Assembly (NCBI GenBank): GCA_046350375.1
Contig: JAXMAO010000001.1
Span: 1 to 64,000, forward strand
Reading direction: 5' to 3'
Source: JAXMAO01 sp046350375
GTDB lineage: Bacteria > Planctomycetota > Phycisphaerae > UBA1845 > UTPLA1
DNA length: 64,000 bases
Shown here piece by piece: positions 26,208 to 34,165 of this stretch. The position numbers and the translations under genes were made by a program. The notes beneath the pieces are model-generated. The model was not told where the DNA came from and searched no databases. It was given only the letters and a program-made list of their open reading frames with translations. Each line of letters opens with the position of its first letter. The stretch's first letter is position 1.

Positions 26208-26235
26208 ATTATATACGTGACGCGGCCGATGTCAA
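26208..26235 (-). promoter_or_regulatory. Consensus leftward promoter (TTGACA, 16 bp, TATAAT)
   Basis: On the minus strand, TTGACA (26235-26230) and TATAAT (26213-26208) are separated by 16 bp. Both hexamers are perfect. It reads toward the gene at 26169 and the late operon. A 17-bp motif shared with the repressor/early region lies just downstream (26185-26201), where an operator would act. Confidence 0.75.
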
Positions 26236-26311
26236 CAGCAAACAATCGTCCCAACTTTGCCAAGCCAAGACCCCCAAGATTGCACCAATGAGCACACACC
26301 GAACTGACTTG

Positions 26312-27199
26312 TCACGGCCTTAGGTTCATCGTGTCGAGCCGGACTACCCGCTCGAGGCCCAATGTTTCCGCCGAAATGACCACGCCAGCAATTTTCACAT
26401 CGGCGCCCAGGCGCAGTCCGTCGGGGAGTGTCACCCACCCGCTGACTTCTCCCGTAACCAACAGTCCTCCGCATCGCAGCTCACAACGCCAAATGCGCCC
26501 GTCGATCCGATCCAGACGGATAATCGTCCCGAACCAGCTGACCTCTCGGCCAACCAGCCCGCCTGCGATTCTTGCGGCCTCGATCTCGTCCGCATTTCGT
26601 AATGCGGCCGCAAGCTTTGGGGCGCTGCGCAGCCATGAATCAACGGCGGCCTGAGATGGACGATTCGATGCAACAGGCTGCTCAAACTCGGCAACAGCAT
26701 GCTCCGCCGCAAACATTGCTGGGCGGAGTACTTCATCTGAAGCTGGATGACGGCGGATGTACTTGGCAAGCGCAATCGCTACTTCACGCATCATGCCGCG
26801 GTCTGCCGCCGGATCGGCCGCGATTTCGGCCGCCCACGCTGCCACGAACTTCCCAACACATTCTGCCGAACGAGCGGTCGCGTCGCCCGCGGCTTCTCGC
26901 CGACTCCTCAACTCATCCATGCGCCGCAGCATCGCGAGCTCGGCGCCATTTTGTTTGTTCTCGGTCCGCAGTCGCGCCAACTCCTTTGCCCGTTCTCGCA
27001 TCGGGGTCAGCTCTGCAAGTTCCCCCCGGGCGCGAGCCAAGTCATGCTCCGTAACCGCGATGCGCAATTCAAGGTCCGCAATCTTGCTGTTCTTCTGATC
27101 GATCAACTTCAGCAGCCGCTGTTCTTCTCGCCGACAGTCCGCATGTTGGTCACCAGCGGTGCACGCAGCGATCCACAGCATCACGACACACATGTTCAT
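26312..27199 (-). CDS. Lipoprotein-like coiled-coil protein co-transcribed with the repressor
   Basis: 295 aa. A short N-terminal hydrophobic segment with a cysteine (MCVVMLWIAACTAG) suggests a lipoprotein signal. Residues 20-100 form a coiled coil (LIDQKNSKIADLELRIAVTE). The C-terminal ~90 residues (REVSWFGTIIRLDRIDGRIW, VTLPDGLRLGADVKIAGVVI) look like an OB-fold/nucleic-acid-anticodon-like barrel of the kind found in exported bacterial proteins. Its start overlaps the repressor stop by 4 bp, so it should be expressed in the lysogen: a candidate lysogenic-conversion or exclusion gene. Confidence 0.6.
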   Translation of the reverse strand: MNMCVVMLWIAACTAGDQHADCRREEQRLLKLIDQKNSKIADLELRIAVTEHDLARARGELAELTPMRERAKELARLRTENKQNGAELAMLRRMDELRSRREAAGDATARSAECVGKFVAAWAAEIAADPAADRGMMREVAIALAKYIRRHPASDEVLRPAMFAAEHAVAEFEQPVASNRPSQAAVDSWLRSAPKLAAALRNADEIEAARIAGGLVGREVSWFGTIIRLDRIDGRIWRCELRCGGLLVTGEVSGWVTLPDGLRLGADVKIAGVVISAETLGLERVVRLDTMNLRP

Positions 27200-28134
27200 C
27201 GCCGTTCCTCCGCGATTGCCGCCGCCACAACCGGCATGATTGCCGCGACCTCACCAACTCGCAGCCGCAGCAACGGGTGTGCCTTGTTAATGGGGCGTAA
27301 GATGTACTCAACCATCGGTTCACGAACATCGCTTCTCGCGAACTCGATAATCTTGAATGTGGCCGTCCGCTCGCCGCCGAAGAGCACCACAGCGAGCATT
27401 CCATCACGGAATGCGCCCAGCTCATGCCCGGGAGTCGGTGACACGACGATCAGGTCGTGGTGCTTGAAACATGGCGCCATCGAGTCGCCATCCACGCGTA
27501 GCGCGAACGCCGCCGGATCGTCCGTCGAAAATCGCAAATAGAGATCCGCCACTGCTTTCGGGATTGCACAGCCGCGAGCCTCTCGCGGCAAGCCCGCCGA
27601 CACCAGGCTGACAATTGGCACGTGCCCGGCGGTCGATGTCACATCTTCGGGCCGGAGAAATTCCGCGGTCCCGGTGCGCGCGAGGCTGCGACGCCGCGAG
27701 AATCGTCCGGCGGAGATCCGAAACAGCGTCATCCCCCTAATCGCATTCGGCGCAGCAGTCGTCGCCAACGAAACCCCTGGGGGCAGCCAGAATGGACGGC
27801 GCGGCGGCGTGTCATCGGCCTGCGTATCGAATAGCCATTCCACGGGCACATCCATCGCCCGCGCAACCGCAATAGCCGCCTCGACCCGCATCGAATGACC
27901 ATTCATCGCGTTACTCAGCGTCGCATTCGGAATCTTGGCTTCGGCCGCCAGCCGGCGCATTGACCATCCGCGCTGAGCGACCAGCTTGGCCAGTTTGTCG
28001 CGAAGCGCGGCCATGCCCGGCATCGTCCGCGCTGCGCGACCGGGAGTGCGAGAATTATCATTTTTGTGGTTGACTTGTTCCAAATCTAGTATATTCTCCT
28101 CCATAGCTGAGGCGTGCCATGCCAAATCGTTCAC
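27196..28134 (-). CDS. CI-like repressor with S24 peptidase domain
   Basis: 312 aa as written, but the true start may be at 28104, 28023 or 28014. A helix-turn-helix lies at about residues 57-82 (GWSMRRLAAEAKIPNATLSN). The C-terminal S24 domain has the nucleophile in RVDGDSMAP (S218) and the lysine in RTATFKIIEF (K261), so RecA-stimulated self-cleavage is possible. It is transcribed leftward, opposite to the early genes, and shares an operon with the coiled-coil lipoprotein. It is the obvious lysogeny repressor of this prophage. None of the candidate starts has a clear Shine-Dalgarno site, so leaderless translation is possible. Confidence 0.88.
   Translation of the reverse strand: MNDLAWHASAMEENILDLEQVNHKNDNSRTPGRAARTMPGMAALRDKLAKLVAQRGWSMRRLAAEAKIPNATLSNAMNGHSMRVEAAIAVARAMDVPVEWLFDTQADDTPPRRPFWLPPGVSLATTAAPNAIRGMTLFRISAGRFSRRRSLARTGTAEFLRPEDVTSTAGHVPIVSLVSAGLPREARGCAIPKAVADLYLRFSTDDPAAFALRVDGDSMAPCFKHHDLIVVSPTPGHELGAFRDGMLAVVLFGGERTATFKIIEFARSDVREPMVEYILRPINKAHPLLRLRVGEVAAIMPVVAAAIAEERR
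28054..28095. promoter_or_regulatory. Divergent repressor / early promoter region
   Basis: AT-rich island in GC-rich DNA. Leftward: TTGGAA (28083-28078), 18 bp, GATAAT (28059-28054), suited to the repressor. Rightward: a TATATT box (28090-28095) with TTGACT nearby but only 14 bp away, so a weak or regulated early promoter. The two overlap, as in lambdoid and Mu-like switches. Confidence 0.55.
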
Positions 28135-28243
28135 GCATTCACGAAGCAGATGGCCGGGCCGAATTGCCCACCATCAGGTTGAGCAAGCACGGCCTCAGCA
28201 ACCGTCGGCCCGGCCATCTGTGTCGTCCCACAGTGGATCATTG

Positions 28244-28260
28244 GCCGGACTGGAATGGTC
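28244..28260 (+). repeat. 17-bp control-region repeat, copy 2
   Basis: Identical to 26185-26201. This copy lies inside a perfect 8-bp-armed palindrome (28243-28265), which strengthens the idea of a dimeric regulator binding site. Confidence 0.6.
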
Positions 28261-28827
28261 CGGCCCTGGCGGCGATTCGCCTGCGAACGTCTCGCGGGGC
28301 CGTCACGCGTGCGGATATCCCGATCCTCCGCACCACATGGCCGGACGCGTGGATTACGAGCGCGTCCGGCGCGCAGATTCCGGCGCTGGGCGCTGCCGCC
28401 CCCGCCTCTCCGATAGCCCGCCTGGCGGATGCGCGAGCCGCCGGGCGACGGGGCGCCGTGCATGGCGGCGCCCTACTCATCGCCGGTGATTCCCTGATGG
28501 CGATCCCGGCCGGCGCGTGGCCGGCCGGATCGCACCCCGATCCACGCGGTGCGGCGTGCGTGTCTCGTGTACGACGACGTGCACGCCGGCCGCGACTTTC
28601 ACATGCCTGGCCGCCCGTGGCGGCCATTCGAGCTTCTTTCCCTCCGGCTCGCCGGTCGGCTGAATGTCGGCCGGCGGGTTTTTCAGACCAGAATCGCCCG
28701 CCGGCAGAACCGCACCCCCGGCGGGTGTACCGCTTTTCGGCGGAGCCGTGCGGCGGGGGCGGCCGCTCCGGGCAATCGATATCGCGTCCGCCCCGTTCGT
28801 CCATTCCCGCGCCGCGCGGCGCGTCAA

Positions 28828-28898
28828 TGCCGGGTAGAGCAGTGGCAGCTCGGTGGGCTCATAGCCCGCGGGTCAGCGGTCCGAGTCGCCCCCGGCTA
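28828..28898 (+). tRNA. Initiator-tRNA-like element, anticodon CAU
   Basis: A cloverleaf can be drawn: acceptor arms 28828-28834 and 28891-28897 (six pairs with a T.T mismatch at position 1:72), D-arm GAGC-AGTGGCA-GCTC (28837-28851), anticodon arm GTGGG-CTCATAG-CCCGC (28853-28869) with three consecutive G-C pairs, variable GGGTC, and a T-loop TCCGAGT. CAU anticodon, the three G-C pairs and the 1:72 mismatch are initiator hallmarks. The T-stem appears to lack one nucleotide on its 3' side and pairs poorly, the T-loop has C at position 55, and CCA is not encoded. It may be a divergent phage tRNA, a tRNA-derived regulatory element, or a decayed copy. Confidence 0.5.
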
Positions 28899-29007
28899 TG
28901 CCGCCCGTTTCGGCGGCGCGATCATCTCGCCGTCGCATCCCATCCTATGACGCTCCGCAGCGGACTCGGAGCAACTCCTGCCACGATCTGTTGCCACGGA
29001 GGGCATT

Positions 29008-29508
29008 ATGCGGAGCGAGCCGGACGTGACCTCGCATGACCTGGACATCCTGCACCAGGTGTTGTCGGACCACGAGATCTCGCCCAAGGCGCTGGGCGCG
29101 TGGGTCAACCGCGATGTGACGACGATCAGCCGGTACCTGAGCGGCGAACGGACGATCCCGCTCGATGTGTACCGCGCCGTCTATGAGCGCACCCGCGATC
29201 CGCGGCTGATGCAGTTGATGGCCGGCACGATCCCGATCAGCGTCACGCTCATCATCGCCGCGCCGGCGTCGGCGCATCTGCCGCCGATACCGCCGCTGCC
29301 CGAGTACCTGCCGCGAGCGTGCGCGGCGGTGCGGGATTGCGCCCAGGCGGTGGAGCAGATCGGGGCCATCGTCGCAGACCGGCAGATCACCGTGCAGGAT
29401 GGCGTGGCCGTGAGGACGTTCCGCGCGGCGGCGGCCGCCGCGATCCGCGAGCTACAGACGCTCCTGGCGGCGGTGCGGCTGCCGGACGAGAGGAGTCACG
29501 CATGCTGA
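29008..29508 (+). CDS. HTH regulator, Ner/Cro-like early gene
   Basis: 166 aa with a GGAGGG site before the ATG. Residues 14-50 form a helix-turn-helix (LSDHEISPKALGAWVNRDVT then ISRYLSGERTIPLD), typical of phage XRE-type regulators. The C-terminal half is helical (ITVQDGVAVRTFRAAAAAAI). As the first clear early gene upstream of the transposase it occupies the place of Mu ner. It overlaps the next gene by 7 bp. Confidence 0.72.
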   Translation: MRSEPDVTSHDLDILHQVLSDHEISPKALGAWVNRDVTTISRYLSGERTIPLDVYRAVYERTRDPRLMQLMAGTIPISVTLIIAAPASAHLPPIPPLPEYLPRACAAVRDCAQAVEQIGAIVADRQITVQDGVAVRTFRAAAAAAIRELQTLLAAVRLPDERSHAC

Positions 29509-29840
29509 CGATTTCCCACGGACGGGGCGCGGGGGCAGCGGACGCCCGCAGGGATGCGACGCGGCCCGTCCGGCTATTCGACGCTTTCGAGGCCGATGTC
29601 GGCGAGGCTGTGCGAGCGCACGCAGATGCGGCGCCGCTGCTGGTGCTGGACCAGATGCTCGAGATGGTCTGCGGGCTGCTCGGCCGGGCGCTGATGCACG
29701 TGACTGTGCAGCATGATGCAGACGGACTGTTCCCGCACGTCGTCAAGCGCCGGCTCCTCGCGATCCGCGATCTCGTCAGCGACATCGAGCGGCAGGTCAT
29801 CGTCGATCCGGCCGGCCTGCCGCCGGTGGTGATCCCATGA
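29502..29840 (+). CDS. Early phage hypothetical protein
   Basis: 112 aa from the ATG at 29502, which has GAGGAG upstream and overlaps the regulator's stop. Mostly helical and acidic (FDAFEADVGEAVRAHADAAP, VVKRRLLAIRDLVSDIERQV). Unknown function; part of the tightly packed early operon. Confidence 0.6.
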   Translation: MLTISHGRGAGAADARRDATRPVRLFDAFEADVGEAVRAHADAAPLLVLDQMLEMVCGLLGRALMHVTVQHDADGLFPHVVKRRLLAIRDLVSDIERQVIVDPAGLPPVVIP

Positions 29841-30079
29841 GCCGGGCGGTTACCTCGCGGCTGGCGCGGCCTGGGCGCACGAGGCTCACGCCACTGCCCG
29901 AGAACGAGTGCTGGCTGCTCGGCCTGGTGAACGCGATCGACGGATGCTGTGTGCCCGCGGGGGGCAAGCTGGAGCGCATCGGCCGGAGGCTGGAGCGCCG
30001 GGGCCTCATGCGGATATCGGGCGCTGGTGAGGAGCTCGTGCTGTCGCTCACCCGGGCTGGACTGGAGTACATCGCGTGA
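29837..30079 (+). CDS. Small winged-helix-like early protein
   Basis: 80 aa. ENECWLLGLVNAIDGCCVPA followed by LERIGRRLERRGLMRISG and ELVLSLTRAGLEYI reads as a compact winged helix (helix, recognition helix, beta wing). It overlaps neighbours by 4 bp each side. Probably a DNA-binding accessory factor. Confidence 0.55.
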   Translation: MSRAVTSRLARPGRTRLTPLPENECWLLGLVNAIDGCCVPAGGKLERIGRRLERRGLMRISGAGEELVLSLTRAGLEYIA

Positions 30080-30339
30080 ACTGCCCCCAGTGCCACCAGG
30101 CGGTCGGACTCGACCAGTGGGGATACGGAGACGCGATCCCGATCCGCGATCCGATCACGCACGACCGGATCGGCTACTACGACACGCTGACGGTCCGCTG
30201 TCCGCACTGCGGGCTGTTCGATGTCTGGTTCCGGGCCGGGCGCATCGCTCACGTCCGCCGGCCGCACGAGGCGGAGCACGTGGCGCGGTGTCTGCGCCGT
30301 CTCCCGGCCAACGCCATTGATGCGATGGGGCCCGCCTGA
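30076..30339 (+). CDS. Small zinc-ribbon early protein
   Basis: 87 aa starting with GTG at 30076 inside a GTGA overlap. MNCPQCHQAVG and VRCPHCGLFDVWF give two CPxC knuckles 40 residues apart, a zinc ribbon. It immediately precedes the transposase gene (2 bp). Role unknown. Confidence 0.6.
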   Translation: MNCPQCHQAVGLDQWGYGDAIPIRDPITHDRIGYYDTLTVRCPHCGLFDVWFRAGRIAHVRRPHEAEHVARCLRRLPANAIDAMGPA

Positions 30340-30341
30340 TC

Positions 30342-32477
30342 ATGCCAGTCGCACTACGTTCGCCGACGCCTGCGCCGCAGCTGCCCGACCCGTATCTATC
30401 CGTCGGCGAGGTCGCGGCCCGGCTGGGGATGAGCGATCGGCACGTTCGCCGTCTGTGCGACGAGGAGTGGTCGGCGCGGCAGCTGGCGCGCCGATTCGAC
30501 GGCGCCTGGGGCGTGCACCCGTCGGCCGATCCGCGCCTGTCTGACCTGCGCACCAGCTGGCGCGATCGCGACCTGGCCCAGTTCGCCGCGCTGCGCGCGG
30601 CCGGCACGCGCCCGCACTATCTCGCGATGGCCGAGGCGCGACGCGACTTGCTGATGGCGTTCGCGGCATTCGATCCGCCGCGCGGCGCGTCGGCCATCGA
30701 GGCCGCCCGCGCGTTCCTCGCGGCACAGCGAGTCGCCGGCCGCATCGGCGCCTCCGCGGCCATCCGGTCGGCGTCCGTCGGCACGCTCTACCGCTGGCGC
30801 GCCGCCTACGGATGTCGCGATTCGGGCGGCATCCAGGCGCTGCTGCCGGGCTACGGCGATGGTGACGGCGACGACCCGATCGGCCCGGCCGCATGGCAGC
30901 ACGCGCTCAACCTGCTCAACTGCGGCGACCGCATCAGCGCCGCCGTCGCCTACACGCTCACAATCGGCCATCGCGACCGGCTCGGACTGCGAAACGATCC
31001 AGCCTGGCGGATGCCGGCCCTGCGGACGTTCCAGGCCATCGCCCGCGCGCGGCGGCCCAAGGCGCTGCGGGTCGCATGCGACAAGGGGCTGCGAGCGATG
31101 GACGCGGCGTGCATCCCCAAGGGGGCGCGCGATTACTCGCAGGTCGCGGCTGGCGAGTGCTACGTCGGCGATGAGCGGACGCTCGACATCCTGGTGCGCC
31201 TCCCCGACAAGCGCGGTGGATGGGCGGTGACGCGCTGCGTCAAGTTGACCGCCTGGATGGACGAGCGCTCGCGGATGATCGTGGGCTGGGTCATCGCTCC
31301 GTTCGCCAACACCGACACGATCCTGGTCTCGCTGGCCCGCGCCATCCGCGCGCACGGCATTCCGGAGCGGGTCCGGACCGACCAGGGCAAGGACTATCGC
31401 GCCGCCGCGCGCGGCATCGGGTCGCGCCCGCGCTGGGACGTGGACGAATTCGACGCGACGCGGTTCGGCGCGGCGATCGATCGGCTGGGCATCGAGATCA
31501 CGCCCGCGACGGCGTACATGCCGTGGGCCAAATCAATCGAATCGTTCTTTGGAACGATGGCCGAGCGCTTCGATGTGCTGCACCGCGGCTACGTGACCGG
31601 CGCGACGGCCACGCGGCACGAGGATCGACACGCCTGGGCGAAGCGCAATGTCACGATGCTCCCGACGCTGGCAGAGGTCGTGGCCTATTTCGAGGCGTGG
31701 GTGTCGATCTACAACGCCACGCCCCACACGGGCGACGCGATGGACGGTCTCGCGCCGGCCGACGCGATGGCGCAGTTCCGCGCCGGGCCGATCCGCGCGG
31801 CGGCCGACGACCTGATCGAGCAGTGCGTGCTGCGACTGACGCCTGCCGACAAGCCCCTGCTCGTCCATCGCGACGGAATCCGCTATCTGAAATCGTGGTA
31901 CGGTTGGGGCGACTCGCGGGTGATCGAGATGCAGGGCCAGCGGGTCCGCCTCGGCATTCACCCCGACGACGCCGGCCACGCCTGGGTCTGTGCTCTGGAT
32001 GGGTCACTACTGTTCCGGGTCGAGTCCGAGCGCCATAGATTCCGAACGCGACAGGACGCACAGCAGATCGCGCGCCAGCGCGGCGGCATGCGGCGCGAGA
32101 TGGGCGCGATCGCCCGCGCCGCGCGCGACTGGAAACTCGACATCGACCCGGCCGAACTGCTGGCCGATCAGGCCGCCGGCGTGGCCGCACAGCGCGTCTC
32201 CGCCGGGCTGCCCGAGACGCCGCCCGCGCCCGACGGCGGCCCGCCGCGCCTGACGCTGGCCGCGCCGGACATCTCCGCGACTCTCGCGGCCGAACGGGCG
32301 CGCGAATCGCGATTTGAACCGCCATCGAACGGCGATCGAGACACGGTCACGCTCGAGGACATGCTCGACCCGCTCGCCGCCGACGCGGGCGAGGTCGATC
32401 CGCCCGATCCAGAGGAGTCAGACGGCGGCGTAACGATCGATGACATGATCGGTGACCCAGGAGCACTCGATGACTGA
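30342..32477 (+). CDS. MuA-like DDE transposase
   Basis: 711 aa. An N-terminal helix-turn-helix (YLSVGEVAARLGMSDRHVRR, residues 18-37) is followed by DNA-binding helices and a retroviral-integrase-fold core. The catalytic acids are D277 (YVGDERTLDI), D347 (RVRTDQGKDY) and E400 (AKSIESFFGTM); spacing 70/53 is close to MuA's 269/336/392. A C-terminal beta barrel and an acidic tail (TVTLEDMLDPLAADAG, VTIDDMIGD) follow, the latter in the place where MuA contacts MuB. The enzyme joins the 3' ends of the prophage to target DNA during replication and lysogeny. It overlaps the next gene by 8 bp from the ATG at 32470. Confidence 0.93.
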   Translation: MPVALRSPTPAPQLPDPYLSVGEVAARLGMSDRHVRRLCDEEWSARQLARRFDGAWGVHPSADPRLSDLRTSWRDRDLAQFAALRAAGTRPHYLAMAEARRDLLMAFAAFDPPRGASAIEAARAFLAAQRVAGRIGASAAIRSASVGTLYRWRAAYGCRDSGGIQALLPGYGDGDGDDPIGPAAWQHALNLLNCGDRISAAVAYTLTIGHRDRLGLRNDPAWRMPALRTFQAIARARRPKALRVACDKGLRAMDAACIPKGARDYSQVAAGECYVGDERTLDILVRLPDKRGGWAVTRCVKLTAWMDERSRMIVGWVIAPFANTDTILVSLARAIRAHGIPERVRTDQGKDYRAAARGIGSRPRWDVDEFDATRFGAAIDRLGIEITPATAYMPWAKSIESFFGTMAERFDVLHRGYVTGATATRHEDRHAWAKRNVTMLPTLAEVVAYFEAWVSIYNATPHTGDAMDGLAPADAMAQFRAGPIRAAADDLIEQCVLRLTPADKPLLVHRDGIRYLKSWYGWGDSRVIEMQGQRVRLGIHPDDAGHAWVCALDGSLLFRVESERHRFRTRQDAQQIARQRGGMRREMGAIARAARDWKLDIDPAELLADQAAGVAAQRVSAGLPETPPAPDGGPPRLTLAAPDISATLAAERARESRFEPPSNGDRDTVTLEDMLDPLAADAGEVDPPDPEESDGGVTIDDMIGDPGALDD

Positions 32478-33717
32478 CCGCCCGCCAGAGCCAAGCACGG
32501 ACGCGCGGCGGCATGAAATCGACGAGGCGATCGGCATGGATGCCAGACAGGTCACGTTCCGACTTCCGGGCGAGGATGAGCCGCTCTCTCCGCAGCAGCG
32601 CGACGAGATCGTCGCGGCCGTCAAGGCCCACATGGCCCGGCACGGCGTCACGCAGCAGGAGCTCTCTGCGGCCATCAGCTACGGCGCGGGCACGGTCAAC
32701 CAGGTTCTCCACGGCAAGTACCCGGCCAATCGCGAGCCGGTCTTGCGCGCCATGGCGGCCTACGTCGAGAGCGACGCTCTACGCCGCAGCGGGGCAAAGC
32801 CGATCGGGTTTTTCCCCACGGCGGTCTTCGAGGCGATCCGCAGCCTGGCGACGTTCGCAAAATCGAACGCCCGCTCTCTGCCGCAGCTCGCGGGCAAGGC
32901 CGCAGTCGCTGAGCGGCCGCGGATCGCGATGGGGTTTGGTCCCGCCGGCTGCGGCAAGACCATCGGTGGTCTGGCCTACGCGATGGAAGACCCGCTGGCG
33001 ATCTACGTGCGGTTTCGCTCGGGCGCCAGCCGCCTCGCGTCGATGGCGCGCGACATCTGCGACGCGATGTCGATTCGCGGGGCGCGGCGATCGCGATCGG
33101 TGGTCCAGCAATGCTACGACTCGCTCCGCGGCAGCCAGCGGCTGCTGATCCTGGACGAGTGGCATCGCGCGTTTCTGCCGCAGTGTGATTTCGTCCGCGA
33201 CCTGTCGGATGTGTGCGGCATCCCCGTGCTGATCCTGGCCACGCAGAAATTCTTCGAGCAGGTGATGCGCGTCCGCGTTGCCTCGGGGCAACTCGGATTC
33301 GATCAGTTCACCTCCCGAATCGGATACACGCTCGACCTACTCAAGGGGGCGGACGGCAAGGGCGGCACGAAGCGGCCGTTCTATTCGCTCGACGAGGTCC
33401 GCACGATCTTCCGACGCGACGGGCTGCGGATCACCCCGGACGGCCTCGAGTGCCTGCAGGCGATCGCCTGCACTACGCCGGGCGGCATGCTGCGACTAGC
33501 GATGACCGTATTCGACAAGGCCGCCCGCGCCGCGAAGCGGCGCGGCTGCGAGATCAACATGGCGCTGATCCTGTCATCCCTCGATGCGTCAATGCTCCCG
33601 CCATCACATGGCGGCGGCGACGAGGATGACGGCGGCGAGTTCGGGCGCCGAGTCCGCGGCACACTGGCGCAGTGCCGGTCTCTCAACGCACGCAAGGCCG
33701 CCGCCGCCGCTGGCTGA
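32470..33717 (+). CDS. MuB-like AAA+ transposition target ATPase
   Basis: 415 aa from the ATG at 32470, with AGGAG 6-7 bases upstream. Residues 59-88 form an XRE-type helix-turn-helix (GVTQQELSAAISYGAGTVNQ), as in MuB. Walker A is GPAGCGKT (157-164) and Walker B LLILDEW (225-231). The C-terminal domain has a winged feel (LRITPDGLECLQAIACTTPG). MuB-type proteins coat target DNA, give target immunity and activate the transposase. Confidence 0.9.
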   Translation: MTDRPPEPSTDARRHEIDEAIGMDARQVTFRLPGEDEPLSPQQRDEIVAAVKAHMARHGVTQQELSAAISYGAGTVNQVLHGKYPANREPVLRAMAAYVESDALRRSGAKPIGFFPTAVFEAIRSLATFAKSNARSLPQLAGKAAVAERPRIAMGFGPAGCGKTIGGLAYAMEDPLAIYVRFRSGASRLASMARDICDAMSIRGARRSRSVVQQCYDSLRGSQRLLILDEWHRAFLPQCDFVRDLSDVCGIPVLILATQKFFEQVMRVRVASGQLGFDQFTSRIGYTLDLLKGADGKGGTKRPFYSLDEVRTIFRRDGLRITPDGLECLQAIACTTPGGMLRLAMTVFDKAARAAKRRGCEINMALILSSLDASMLPPSHGGGDEDDGGEFGRRVRGTLAQCRSLNARKAAAAAG

Positions 33718-33760
33718 TCGGTAACGGGCGCATTGGGACGAGTGCTGTCGAGCGAGGTGA

Positions 33761-34165
33761 ATGATGATGTCCGACGACAAGCGAGAGTCGAGTCTGGAGT
33801 CCTGGGCGATCGTCGAGGTGATGGGCCACTCGCGCTACGCGGGATGGGTCCAGCAGGTGCCGATCGGCGGCGCGGCCATGATCCGCGTCGACGTGCCGGA
33901 ACTGCCGGCGGAGGAGGAGGAGTACAACACATGGGAGGACGGTCAGACTGTCAAAAAAACGCGCGTGCGGCCGGGCATGCCGGCGTACACGAAATACTTC
34001 GGAGTCGCGTCCATCTACTCGATCACGCCCTGTGATGAGGCCGTGGCGCGGGCCGGCGTGCGGACGTTTCGCTCGGCACCGGCGACGATCCTCGCCATGC
34101 CGTCACCTAGGGCGCTGCCGGCCATACCTGACGACGACGATACCGGGAGCGACGACGATGAGTAG
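33761..34165 (+). CDS. Early phage protein with MGH...AG...IRVDVPE core
   Basis: 134 aa. SWAIVEVMGHSRYAGWVQQV, GAAMIRVDVPELPAEEEEYN and KYFGVASIYSITPCDEAVAR form a pattern I have seen in short proteins of phages and plasmids, probably an all-beta domain, without known function. The tail is very acidic (IPDDDDTGSDDDE). Three ATGs in tandem start at 33761, so the exact start is uncertain. Confidence 0.6.
   Translation: MMMSDDKRESSLESWAIVEVMGHSRYAGWVQQVPIGGAAMIRVDVPELPAEEEEYNTWEDGQTVKKTRVRPGMPAYTKYFGVASIYSITPCDEAVARAGVRTFRSAPATILAMPSPRALPAIPDDDDTGSDDDE

Larger units (their letters stand above)
28119..29007 (+). other. Early leader region: palindromes, tRNA-like element, doubtful ORF
   Basis: A rightward frame opens at 28119 with GAGG 8 bases upstream and runs 306 codons, but its sequence becomes Arg/Pro/Ala-rich noise after ~150 codons and it reads through a tRNA-like element, so I do not call it a gene. 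The DNA is rich in perfect or near-perfect palindromes: GGCCGGAC-TGGAATG-GTCCGGCC (28243-28265) overlapping the 17-bp repeat, a pair of CCGGCCGG arms near 28515, and CCCGCCGG/CCGGCGGG arms near 28700-28725. A TTTTT run follows a GC-rich stretch near 28680, a possible rightward terminator. A leftward frame (28477-28827) is also partly protein-like. Confidence 0.45.

Noticed and set aside
28119..29039. 306-codon early frame with GAGG before its ATG
   Set aside because: Protein-like only in its first half, then Arg/Pro/Ser noise, and it crosses palindromes and a tRNA-like element; kept only as a doubtful ORF inside the leader region.
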